Shown here: piece by piece, positions 27,801 to 34,766 of the stretch
Layout: each line of letters starts with the position of its first letter
How positions within the stretch are numbered: position 1 is the stretch's first letter
Source: Mesohalobacter halotolerans
GTDB lineage: Bacteria > Bacteroidota > Bacteroidia > Flavobacteriales > Flavobacteriaceae
Length of the DNA: 64,000 nt
Direction of reading: 5' to 3'
NCBI RefSeq assembly: GCF_006120725.1
Contig: NZ_SWMU01000005.1
Span: forward strand, 62,001 to 126,000
The notes under the pieces: generated by a model
What the model saw: only the letters and a program-made list of their open reading frames with translations
Databases searched by the model: none
What the model was told of the DNA's origin: nothing
Made by a program: the position numbers and the translations under genes

Positions 27801-29210
27801 GCTACTCAAGAGCGACTTCGTGCCGTTTTGCTTACTGCAAGTTCCACAGCTTTAGGCTTTCTGCCTATGGCGATTTCTACAGGTGCTGGCGCAGAGGTGC
27901 AAAGACCATTGGCTACAGTTGTTATTGGTGGTCTTTTGAGCTCAACCTTGTTGACCTTAATTATTTTACCCGTTCTGTATTACAGTATAGAAAACAAAAC
28001 TTTTAATATGAAATTTATCAAGATAAAATCCCATATATGGTTAATTGTCCTTGGTTTAGGCTGTGTATTTTCTTCGCCAGCTCAAAGTCTGGATAGTTTA
28101 AAAAATTTGATGATAGAAAATAACAAAGGACTAAAAGCTTTAGAGTTAAACATAAAAAGTCAAAAAGCGGCAGAAGGTCAAGCGTTTACTTTTCAAAAAG
28201 CTCAGATTTATCAAAATTACGATGAGTCTGAACTTGATCCTATTGCCAACCGACCTTTTTATCAATGGGGTGCCATTCAGAATTTTGAGTTTCCTACGGT
28301 TTATGCCAAACGTCTAAAACGTAATAAAACCCAAACCAAAATCAGCGAATTGCGTTATGATTTAAATACGCAAACCCAATTCAAAAATTTGGAGTTGACT
28401 TATCAAAACCATCTTGTTTTACTGGAAAAACTTGGAATATACCAGTATTTAGATAGTATTTATAGTGATTTTTACGGAATGGCTAAACGCAGATTTGAAG
28501 AAGGAGAGTCGACCTATTTAGAAAAAATTACAGCACAATCTAAACAAAGTCAAATTCAAAACCAATTGCTGGCTTTACAAAATCAACTTCAGTCTAACCA
28601 TATTGCTCTGCAAAACCTGGTGCAAACTGACGATAAAATTGTGATTGCTAATCAAAACCCACAACGCTTAGATATTGTGTTAAGCGAAATTGAAAACCAA
28701 CCGCATCTCAACCTCAGTGAGGCGCAAATAGAATTAGCTAAAAACGAATGGAAATTAGCCAAAAACGAATTACTACCAGGCATAAGTGGGAGTTATTTTA
28801 TAAGAAGTAATTCATCGATTGATAAAAACTTCAATGGCTATCAAATTGGGGTAAATATTCCCTTGCTATTTTTTGGCGACAAGTCTAAAATTAAATCCAA
28901 AAATATTCAACGACAAGCAGCTCAATACGATTTTGAGCAGACCAAGTTGGACATAAAAGCTCGGCAAAACCAACTCATACAAACCTTAGCCACACAATCA
29001 GAAAATTTAAATCGGTTTGAAGAAACTCAACTTAAAGTGGCTGAAGAAATTATAAAAGCCTCCGAAAGCAGTTTTAAAAATGGTGAAATCAATTTTTTTC
29101 AATACGTGCAAAGTATAGACAATGCCATGCAAATTAAGCTTGATTATATGAACTTACTGTCCAATTACAATACTACAGTTATCCAACTTAATTATTTACT
29201 TTTAAATTAA
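24885..29210 (+). CDS. CusA/CzcA-type heavy-metal RND pump fused to a TolC-like outer-membrane protein
   Basis: Residues 1-1035 are an inner-membrane RND pump with twelve membrane helices and two large periplasmic loops. Helix 4 carries DFGIIIDGAVIIVE (D400-), the pattern associated with divalent-cation (Zn/Co/Cd/Ni) pumps of the HME group rather than with the copper/silver CusA type. Residues 1042-1441 are a TolC-like channel (coiled-coil repeats SKQSQIQNQLLALQNQLQ, AEEIIKASESSFKNGEINFFQYV). The join is at 28008, where MKFIKIKSHIWLIVLGLG looks like the former TolC signal peptide. Together with the adaptor downstream this forms a complete envelope-spanning efflux complex. Confidence 0.93.
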   Translation: MLSKLIEFSLKSKFFIILFVISICGFGIYSLNHISIGAVPDITNNQVQVITTSRNLSTADVEQFITYPVEVQMSNLPGVKEIRSVSKFGLSVVTIVFEDDMGAYLPRQLIAEKIKAAEDKIPTQFGKPFMGPISTGLGEIYQYTLEVEDEFKGTYTAMELRSIQDWIVKRQMAGIPGVVEINTWGGFLKQYEVAFSTEKLQAQNISISKVFKALEQNNSVAGGSYIEKNGQAYFIRGEGLLKNLKNINNIVVENRDGQPIYIEDIAKVSFGHAPRFGAITGNGEGEKVLGQVMMLKGADSNKTIQNVKERLEEIQSSLPEGVYINGFLDRSELIARTTSTIFENLSLGFLVVVFIVILLIGDWRSGLVIASVIPLSFLTAISLMYIFDIDANLMSLGALDFGIIIDGAVIIVEFVAFKMLQKSGKFSFSSSDKIQSLKDKITFNGASKMMNSAIFGQLIILIVFIPILALTGVEGKMFRPMALTFCFALIGAIIMCFTWIPVACSWFLKPSKLQHKNFSTRLINTIKRLYLPSVRWALKHAKTVLVSSILVLALAVFTFANMGGEFVPTLDEGDFVIQPILKTGKSLESTVKRTTKIEQILLDEIPEVKQVVSRIGAAEVPTDPMSMQDSDVIVRLKPKSEWSSVETKEELAELIKEKLSVIPNMEMEFTQPIEMRFNELITGVRSDIAIKIYGEDLDILAQKGKEVKSLVENVEGVGDISVEKIVGLPQMAVKFDRQKIARYGLNIQDINDVISAGFSGKTTGVVFEGERRYDLVVRLQKQKRSDLSDLQNLMIDTPKNGKIPLSEVAQITYDKGPAKISRDQTRRRIVVGINVRNRDLQSVVEDCQAIVDKNLELPTGYNLTYGGQFENLQSALKRLKIVVPIALVLIFILLYFALKTLKDTLLIFTAIPFSAVGGVFLLWLRDMPFSISAGVGFIALFGIAVLNGIILVEYFKGLQNEGKSLTKDSIILATQERLRAVLLTASSTALGFLPMAISTGAGAEVQRPLATVVIGGLLSSTLLTLIILPVLYYSIENKTFNMKFIKIKSHIWLIVLGLGCVFSSPAQSLDSLKNLMIENNKGLKALELNIKSQKAAEGQAFTFQKAQIYQNYDESELDPIANRPFYQWGAIQNFEFPTVYAKRLKRNKTQTKISELRYDLNTQTQFKNLELTYQNHLVLLEKLGIYQYLDSIYSDFYGMAKRRFEEGESTYLEKITAQSKQSQIQNQLLALQNQLQSNHIALQNLVQTDDKIVIANQNPQRLDIVLSEIENQPHLNLSEAQIELAKNEWKLAKNELLPGISGSYFIRSNSSIDKNFNGYQIGVNIPLLFFGDKSKIKSKNIQRQAAQYDFEQTKLDIKARQNQLIQTLATQSENLNRFEETQLKVAEEIIKASESSFKNGEINFFQYVQSIDNAMQIKLDYMNLLSNYNTTVIQLNYLLLN

Positions 29211-29214
29211 AATC

Positions 29215-30342
29215 ATGAAAACTCTCAATATTCTTTTACTCATAGCACTAGTAAGTGTAGCTTGTAGCAAATCAAAACCGGAGGCTGGCAATACTGAAGA
29301 GACGCTAGCCAATCAAAATGAAATTGTTTTGTCCAAAACGCAATTTAATACCGGGGAATTCAAAATAGAAAACCCTGATTCAACAGAGTTTGCTGAACAA
29401 TTTAAAGTCACAGGAATGATCGATGTGCCACCGGAAAATAGGGCAGAGGTGAGTTCGTTTTTTAGTGGATTTGTCAGCGAAACCCATTTGTTGGTTGGTG
29501 ATGTCGTTCAAAAAGGCGATTTGCTCATAAAATTGACTAATCCTGATTTTATTCAGCAGCAGCAAAATTTTGTAGAAAACTACAATCAACTCAACTTTTT
29601 GGAGTCCGAATATCAACGTAAACAGAATCTGTATAATGATAAAGTGGTGTCTGAAAAAGTGTATCAAAAAGCTAAAAGTGACTATTTAAGTTTATCGGCA
29701 AAAGTCAAAGGGCAACGCCGCACTTTAGAATTGATGAACGTCAATATCAACAGCGTTTTAAACGGTAATTTTTCAGAAAATATTAATATTTATGCACCCA
29801 TTTCGGGCAAAATTTCTAAAGTTAATATTTCTAAAGGCATGTATATTCAACCTTCAACAATGATGATGGAAATTTTGGATACTGACCATATTCATTTAGA
29901 ACTAAATGTGTTTGAAAAAGATATTATGAAAGTTAATGTTGACGACACTTTAGAATTTAAAATTCCTGAAATATCTAAAGAAAGCTTCAAAGCCTATGTG
30001 CGTCTAGTTGGAGCAGAAATTAATACGAATAGAAGTGTTCGTGTGCACGCGCATCCTATTAACGCGTCTCATAATTTCTCTGTTGGAATGTTTGTAGAAG
30101 CCTATTTTAAAAACAACCCTAAAACACAATTGAGTTTACCGGCATCAGCTTTTGTTGAAACAGAAAACACTTTAAAAGTATTACGACTAAAAAAAGAAAC
30201 CCAAGAAGCTTATATTTTTGAGTTTATCAATGTAGAAAACTCGTCAGAACAAGAAAACAGACGAGCTTTAAAAAGTGAAAAACCCATCAAAATCACCGAC
30301 CAATTTTTAACTCAAGGTGTGTTTGATTTGGTTAAGTCTTAA
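29215..30342 (+). CDS. CusB/CzcB-type periplasmic adaptor lipoprotein
   Basis: Membrane-fusion protein linking the RND pump and channel. It has a lipobox (LVSVACSKS), a split lipoyl/hairpin domain (SSFFSGFVSETHLLVGDVVQKGDLL and INIYAPISGKISKVNISKGMYIQP) and a beta-barrel domain after it. Length 375 fits. It starts 4 bases after the pump gene, so both are co-translated. Its last codons (LTQGVFDLVKS) are duplicated at 30947-30980, where they end differently (TQGVFDLVDK), which suggests that the 3' end was displaced by inserted DNA. Confidence 0.92.
   Translation: MKTLNILLLIALVSVACSKSKPEAGNTEETLANQNEIVLSKTQFNTGEFKIENPDSTEFAEQFKVTGMIDVPPENRAEVSSFFSGFVSETHLLVGDVVQKGDLLIKLTNPDFIQQQQNFVENYNQLNFLESEYQRKQNLYNDKVVSEKVYQKAKSDYLSLSAKVKGQRRTLELMNVNINSVLNGNFSENINIYAPISGKISKVNISKGMYIQPSTMMMEILDTDHIHLELNVFEKDIMKVNVDDTLEFKIPEISKESFKAYVRLVGAEINTNRSVRVHAHPINASHNFSVGMFVEAYFKNNPKTQLSLPASAFVETENTLKVLRLKKETQEAYIFEFINVENSSEQENRRALKSEKPIKITDQFLTQGVFDLVKS
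30309..30332 (+). repeat. Direct repeat, copy 1: 3' end of the cusB-like gene
   Basis: A 24-base segment inside the end of the adaptor gene that recurs at 30947-30970 with one mismatch (23/24). The two copies bracket the rhuM fragment. Confidence 0.8.
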
Positions 30343-30486
30343 TTATGAGAGTTGTCTGAAATGCCGAATAAGATAATAGGATTATGAATCTTCAGAAGAA
30401 TTTCAGTAAGTTAAACCTAAAATTGAAAAATAATTACTAATTTAAAACCAGTAAATTGATATGCAAAACCATTACAGCTCATCTTT

Positions 30487-30906
30487 ATGAATCTACCTAA
30501 GATAAAAAATAGCGAATTTGTTGTATTTAAACCTAAAGATGATCATACTGAATTTCAAGTTATATTGGATGGTGAAAATGACACAGTGTGGGCAACCGAA
30601 AAGCAAATAATGGAGTTATTTGGTAAAGCCAGAATGACAATCGAATATCACATAAAAAATATATACGATGAAGGCGAGCTAGACAGAGCGTCAACTTGGC
30701 GAGATTTTCGCCAGGTTCAAAAAGAAGGGAAACGGGAAGTTTCTAGAAAAATCTCTGTATATAATTTAGATGTAATTATTTCTCTCGGATATCGTGTTAA
30801 ATCTAAAGTAGGGATAGAGTTCAGAAAATGGGCAACTCGAAGACTTAAAGAATACCTTCTTAGGGGTTATTCAGTCAATAAAGAGTTTCAAAAGGTCTTT
30901 AGTTAA
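30487..30906 (+). pseudogene. rhuM: RhuM family protein, C-terminally truncated
   Basis: The 139 residues match the N-terminal half of RhuM-family proteins: VWATEKQIMELFGKARMTIEYHI (a helix-turn-helix-like part), then ISVYNLDVIISLGYRVKSK and FRKWATRRLKEYLLRGYSVN. Complete members are roughly 300 residues or more, so about half is missing. Members are often found in genomic islands; the biochemical role is not settled. It interrupts an efflux/two-component operon and is bracketed by two copies of the cusB 3' end, so it is probably a relic of a transferred segment. A short product could still be made. Confidence 0.8.
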
Positions 30907-30946
30907 AGTTTCATAATACAATAAATATTTCACCAAAAATCATTTC

Positions 30947-30970
30947 AACTCAAGGTGTTTTTGATTTGGT
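30947..30970 (+). repeat. Direct repeat, copy 2: displaced cusB 3' end
   Basis: Reads in frame as TQGVFDLV and continues DK-stop (TAG at 30978-30980). It is 23/24 identical to 30309-30332 and is followed after 28 bases by the response regulator gene, where the original end of the adaptor gene would be expected. Confidence 0.75.
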
Positions 30971-31008
30971 GGATAAGTAGTTTAAGCTAAAAAGAATTAT
31001 ATTTAAAA

Positions 31009-31689
31009 ATGCAAAAATCAAGTTTTAAAATTCTCATTGCAGAAGACCAAGCTGAAATTGTAAAATTTTTAAAACAAGGCTTGACCGAAGAAGGCTACAA
31101 TTGTGTTTGTGCCAAAAATGGTATCGAAGCCATTGATATCGTTAACAAAGAGACTATTAGTTTGATTTTACTCGACTGGATGATGCCAAAACTAAAAGGC
31201 ATTGAAGTTTGCAAAGCACTTAGGTCTAAAAATTTTAAAGCGCCCATCATTTTTTTAACTGCCAAAGACACCGTTGAAGACACCATAGAAGGCTTAAAAA
31301 GCGGGGCAAATGATTATGTCAAAAAACCATTTAACTTTGAAGAGCTTTTAGCGCGCATTGAAACGCACCTTCGAATTTACCATAATATAGACGATGTTTT
31401 GGAGTTAGGTCATATCAAAATAAACGATAGTAAACATCAAGTGTTTAGTAGTAAAATTGAAATAAATTTAACCGAAAAAGAGTATAATTTTTTAAAATAT
31501 TTAATGCAAAATAAAGGTCAGGTTTGTGAGCGTAACGCCATTTTAGAGCATGTTTGGGATATTAATTTTGACTACGACTCCAGTGTTTTAGACGTGTTTA
31601 TGAATGCCATTAGAAAAAAATTAAATCTTCAAAAAGACGAACTAATTAAAACCGTAAGAGGTGTTGGGTTTATAGCGGACGAACAATGA
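31009..31689 (+). CDS. OmpR-family response regulator, metal-efflux type
   Basis: DNA-binding response regulator of 226 residues. The receiver domain (1-120) has the acidic pocket (AEDQ), the phosphoacceptor D56 (LLDWMMP) and the conserved Lys in VKKPF. The C-terminal winged helix (130-226) shows the usual INLTEKEYNFLKYLMQNKG and VFMNAIRKKL. It overlaps the kinase gene by four bases (ATGA). Position next to the RND pump suggests control of that pump, as in CusRS/CzcRS. The two CTTAAG-N5-CTTAAG elements flanking this locus are candidate targets. Confidence 0.92.
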   Translation: MQKSSFKILIAEDQAEIVKFLKQGLTEEGYNCVCAKNGIEAIDIVNKETISLILLDWMMPKLKGIEVCKALRSKNFKAPIIFLTAKDTVEDTIEGLKSGANDYVKKPFNFEELLARIETHLRIYHNIDDVLELGHIKINDSKHQVFSSKIEINLTEKEYNFLKYLMQNKGQVCERNAILEHVWDINFDYDSSVLDVFMNAIRKKLNLQKDELIKTVRGVGFIADEQ

Positions 31690-33062
31690 AAATATCTATT
31701 AAAAACCGTATAGCTTTATATTCTGTTTTAGGCATTGCGACTCTATCTCTTGGGGTCTTTATTGCTATTTATTTTAGCGTTAAAAACCACAGTTATTCAC
31801 AGATTGATAAAAAATTAGAGTTTGAAGCCGAAAAACATATTCACGAAGTGATTACCGAACCAGACACAGTTTATTTTGTCTATAAAGATGAATGGTTAGA
31901 ACGTGAACACATCGAAATTGAAGTTTATCCTTTATTTGTAGAATTGGTGGATAAAAAAGGCCAGTCTTTAGATAAATCTCCAAATTTACTCAATCGTCAC
32001 TTAGATTTTGACTTATCTCGAAAAGATACTTTTATACAAAACGATAAACTAAATAATAATTCGATTAGGCAAATTCAAATTCCTTTACAACATTCTGGTC
32101 AAATTGCTGGTTATATTGGTATTGCAGCATCTTTTGGAGACACTGAGTTGGTTCTAGATGCTTTACTGGATATGCTTTTAATCATTTATCCTATTTTATT
32201 GTTTGTCACTTTTTTTACATCTAAATTGATTTCAAATATTACTATTAAACCCATTTCAAAAATTGCTAATCGTGTCAGCGAAATCCATACTGGTAACCTC
32301 GATAAACGAATAAAGGTGGTAGAAAACGGAGATGAGCTACAAACCCTTTCCGTAGCCATAAACGATTTTCTTGACCGTATTGACGAAGGCTTAAAGCGCG
32401 AAAAACAGTTTACAGCTGATGCTTCTCATCAATTAAGAACACCACTTTCAGTTATTAAAGGTAATTTAGAAATTTTATTGCGAAAACCTAGAAATGAACA
32501 AGAATACAAACGTGAAGCCAAAAAAGCGATAAGTAAAATTGACGAAATGACCAATGCAGTTGAAAAATTACTCATTCTCGCAAGACTCAATAAATCAAAC
32601 ATACATTTAAACTTTGAAAATATAAATATGTATTTGCTTTTAGAGCAGATATTTATAGATTATAAGCGTCATATTCTTTCAAAAGAATTGGTTATAAATA
32701 TTGATAAAAAATTAAAGAATAAAACGGTTTATCTTAAAAAAAGTTTCTTGAGTTTGATTTTTGATAATTTAATTTCCAATGCCGTAAAATATGCGGATAA
32801 CAAATCTAAAATTAGTGTGTTTTCAAAAGATACTGAAAATGGATTTTATCTTATTATTCAAAACTCTGGTCCAGAAATATCTCGAGAAGATTTAGAAGAA
32901 ATATTTATACCGTTCTACCGAAATAAAAATCACGAAATTTCTGAAAAGGGTTATGGCTTAGGTCTGGCTATTGTTAAAAAAGCAGCTGAGGCTCTCGACA
33001 TATCCATAAGGGTAACTTCTGAAAAAGGAATCACGAGTTTTAGCTTATTTTTTGAAACTTAA
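31686..33062 (+). CDS. Membrane sensor histidine kinase, CusS-like
   Basis: Two transmembrane helices (about residues 10-31 and 163-185) bracket a 130-residue periplasmic sensor domain, followed by a HAMP linker, the H-box with H248 (FTADASHQLRTPLS), and an ATP-binding domain with N (LIFDNLISNAVKYA) and GYGLGLAIV. This is the architecture of heavy-metal sensor kinases. The periplasmic domain has several His and acidic residues but no obvious Cys metal site. It is translationally coupled to the response regulator. Its stop codon lies inside the second CTTAAG element. Confidence 0.92.
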   Translation: MKISIKNRIALYSVLGIATLSLGVFIAIYFSVKNHSYSQIDKKLEFEAEKHIHEVITEPDTVYFVYKDEWLEREHIEIEVYPLFVELVDKKGQSLDKSPNLLNRHLDFDLSRKDTFIQNDKLNNNSIRQIQIPLQHSGQIAGYIGIAASFGDTELVLDALLDMLLIIYPILLFVTFFTSKLISNITIKPISKIANRVSEIHTGNLDKRIKVVENGDELQTLSVAINDFLDRIDEGLKREKQFTADASHQLRTPLSVIKGNLEILLRKPRNEQEYKREAKKAISKIDEMTNAVEKLLILARLNKSNIHLNFENINMYLLLEQIFIDYKRHILSKELVINIDKKLKNKTVYLKKSFLSLIFDNLISNAVKYADNKSKISVFSKDTENGFYLIIQNSGPEISREDLEEIFIPFYRNKNHEISEKGYGLGLAIVKKAAEALDISIRVTSEKGITSFSLFFET

Positions 33063-33074
33063 GATTCGCTTAAG
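33058..33074. promoter_or_regulatory. CTTAAG-N5-CTTAAG element upstream of the thioredoxin-ApbE operon
   Basis: CTTAAG, ATTCG, CTTAAG: the same hexamers and spacing as at 24412-24428, with a different spacer sequence. It overlaps the last bases of the kinase gene and lies 62 bases before the thioredoxin ATG. A TAnnTTTG box follows 38 bases later. The same spacing at both operons argues for a shared regulator. Confidence 0.65.
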
Positions 33075-33112
33075 ATACACAATACCACACATTAAGACCC
33101 TATATGCTACGT

Positions 33113-33120
33113 TATCTTTG
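33113..33120 (+). promoter_or_regulatory. -7 promoter box of the thioredoxin-ApbE operon
   Basis: TATCTTTG fits TAnnTTTG, 16 bases before the ATG at 33137 and 38 bases after the CTTAAG element. It also argues for the ATG at 33137 over the one at 33104, which would precede the box. Confidence 0.5.
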
Positions 33121-33136
33121 TATAAAATACAAGATA

Positions 33137-33565
33137 ATGAAACTTATTTTTCAAACATTACTTTTGTTCATCAGCCTGACCTTGAGTGCTCAAAACTGGG
33201 AACTAAACTTAGAACAATCTAAAGAAATTGCCCAAAATGAAAGCAAACATATTTTACTCGTGTTTTCTGGTTCAGATTGGTGTGCACCCTGTATAAAACT
33301 TGAAAAGAAAATCTGGAACTCTCAAGATTTTCAAGATTACGCAAAAGACAATTTAGTGCTTTTAAGAGCCGACTTTCCGAGACTTAAAAAAAATCAACCT
33401 TCAAAAGAACAACAAAAACACAATAATAGGCTTGCCGAAAATTACAACCCAAAAGGCTATTTTCCTTTTGTGGTTTTAATGGATGCTCATGGAGAAGTCC
33501 TTAATCAACTCGGTTACAAAAATATTGACCCTAAATCTTATATAAAAGCCATAAATGATTACTAA
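33137..33565 (+). CDS. Periplasmic thioredoxin-family protein
   Basis: With the ATG at 33137 the product has 142 residues and begins with a signal peptide (MKLIFQTLLLFISLTLSAQ). The thioredoxin-like domain has the active-site CxxC in SGSDWCAPCIKLEK, a Thioredoxin_7/DUF255-like context. It should reduce or isomerise thiols in the periplasm. The apbE gene begins 11 bases before its stop, so the two are translationally coupled. A partner could be the Cys-tailed DUF4266 lipoprotein two genes on; that is an inference. Confidence 0.87.
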   Translation: MKLIFQTLLLFISLTLSAQNWELNLEQSKEIAQNESKHILLVFSGSDWCAPCIKLEKKIWNSQDFQDYAKDNLVLLRADFPRLKKNQPSKEQQKHNNRLAENYNPKGYFPFVVLMDAHGEVLNQLGYKNIDPKSYIKAINDY

Positions 33566-34541
33566 AGTATACATCTTAATGTTTTGTATTGGCTTTCAGT
33601 TTAGCATTGAAGCTCAAGAAATCCATAAGCGTTCTTTAGGCTTAATGGGAAGCAATTTTGATATTACTGTTGTTGCCCAAAACCAAACCCAAGCACAAGC
33701 CTATATCGATACAGCTGTAAATGAAATTTACCGCATAGAAAAACTTATCTCTTCATGGAAGCCTGAATCACAAACTTCTGCCATCAATCGCAATGCAGGA
33801 ATTCAGCCTGTCAAAGTCGATAAGGAATTATTTGATCTAATCAAGCGTTCAAAAGGCATTTCTCAACTCACCGATGGTGCTTTTGACATCAGCTTTGCCG
33901 CTATAGAGCATATTTTTTCTTTTAAAGGTCAGCAAACCACTTGGCCGAGTCAAGATGTAATTGATGCCTCAGTAAAAAATATTAGTTACCAAAATATTGT
34001 TCTCGACGAAAAAAATCAAACTGTATTTTTAAAATACAAAGGCATGCGCATCGGTTTTGGCGCTATTGGCAAAGGTTATGCTGCAGATAAAGCCAAAGCT
34101 TTATTGGTAGAAAAAGGTGTAAGCGGAGGTATTATCAACGCTTCTGGCGATATGAATACTTGGGGAACTCAACCTGATGGTTCAGCTTGGAAGGTCGCCA
34201 TCACCAACCCGATGGATAAAACTAAAAACTTCGGTTTGTTTGATTTGAACCGTGAAGCGGTTGTGACTTCAGGAAATTACGAAAAATTTATAATGGTTGA
34301 CGGCCAGCGTTATGCCCATATTATTGATCCGAGAACAGGCATGCCAACTCAAGGGATTATCAGTGCCACCGTTTTTGCTCCTAAGGCCGAACTCGCTGAC
34401 GCCTTGGCAACTTCAATATTTGTTATGGGCAGTGAAGTGGGCATAAACCTTATCAATCAACTTCCTGGTGTAGAAGCTATAATTGTTAAAGACGATGGAA
34501 CATTGGTGCTTTCAAATAAAATAAAAATTAAATCAAAATGA
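33555..34541 (+). CDS. apbE: FAD:protein FMN transferase
   Basis: ApbE enzymes covalently attach FMN, taken from FAD, to Thr/Ser of exported proteins. The 328-residue protein has a signal peptide (to SIEAQ), the family motifs LISSWKPESQTSAINRNAG, GAIGKGYAADKAKALL, GIINASGDMNTWG and HIIDPRTGMPTQG, and the metal-binding Asp/Thr region near ADALATSIFVMG. I see no classic flavinylation target with an FMN-binding domain, Nqr or Rnf subunit in the window, so its substrate is open. Overlaps the genes on both sides. Confidence 0.93.
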   Translation: MITKVYILMFCIGFQFSIEAQEIHKRSLGLMGSNFDITVVAQNQTQAQAYIDTAVNEIYRIEKLISSWKPESQTSAINRNAGIQPVKVDKELFDLIKRSKGISQLTDGAFDISFAAIEHIFSFKGQQTTWPSQDVIDASVKNISYQNIVLDEKNQTVFLKYKGMRIGFGAIGKGYAADKAKALLVEKGVSGGIINASGDMNTWGTQPDGSAWKVAITNPMDKTKNFGLFDLNREAVVTSGNYEKFIMVDGQRYAHIIDPRTGMPTQGIISATVFAPKAELADALATSIFVMGSEVGINLINQLPGVEAIIVKDDGTLVLSNKIKIKSK

Positions 34542-34750
34542 TAAAGAAAATCAGTTTAATCACGCTTGTTTTTTTATTGCTGACCTCTTGTGTTGCGGTA
34601 AAAGAATACGAAAAAGTCAAACTCAACGACCCTGATATGCAGCTGTCACAAAGCGATGCCACCAAGATGAAATCTACATTTCAATCTTACAGAGAAGCTT
34701 CAGCTGGAGCTAATGGCGGAAAGACAGGTGGTGGCTGTGGATGTAATTAA
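34538..34750 (+). CDS. DUF4266 small lipoprotein with Gly-Cys tail
   Basis: A 70-residue lipoprotein: signal and lipobox (LLLTSC), the DUF4266 core KEYEKVKLNDPDMQLSQSD, then a flexible Ser/Gly-rich tail ending GGGCGCN. The core and the CGC tail are the family hallmarks; the function is not established. SAGAN in the tail loosely resembles the Ser/Thr-Gly-Ala motif modified by ApbE enzymes, but the match is poor. It overlaps apbE by four bases and precedes the DUF3570 gene by 16. Confidence 0.85.
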   Translation: MIKKISLITLVFLLLTSCVAVKEYEKVKLNDPDMQLSQSDATKMKSTFQSYREASAGANGGKTGGGCGCN

Positions 34751-34766
34751 TATTATAAAATTAAAT

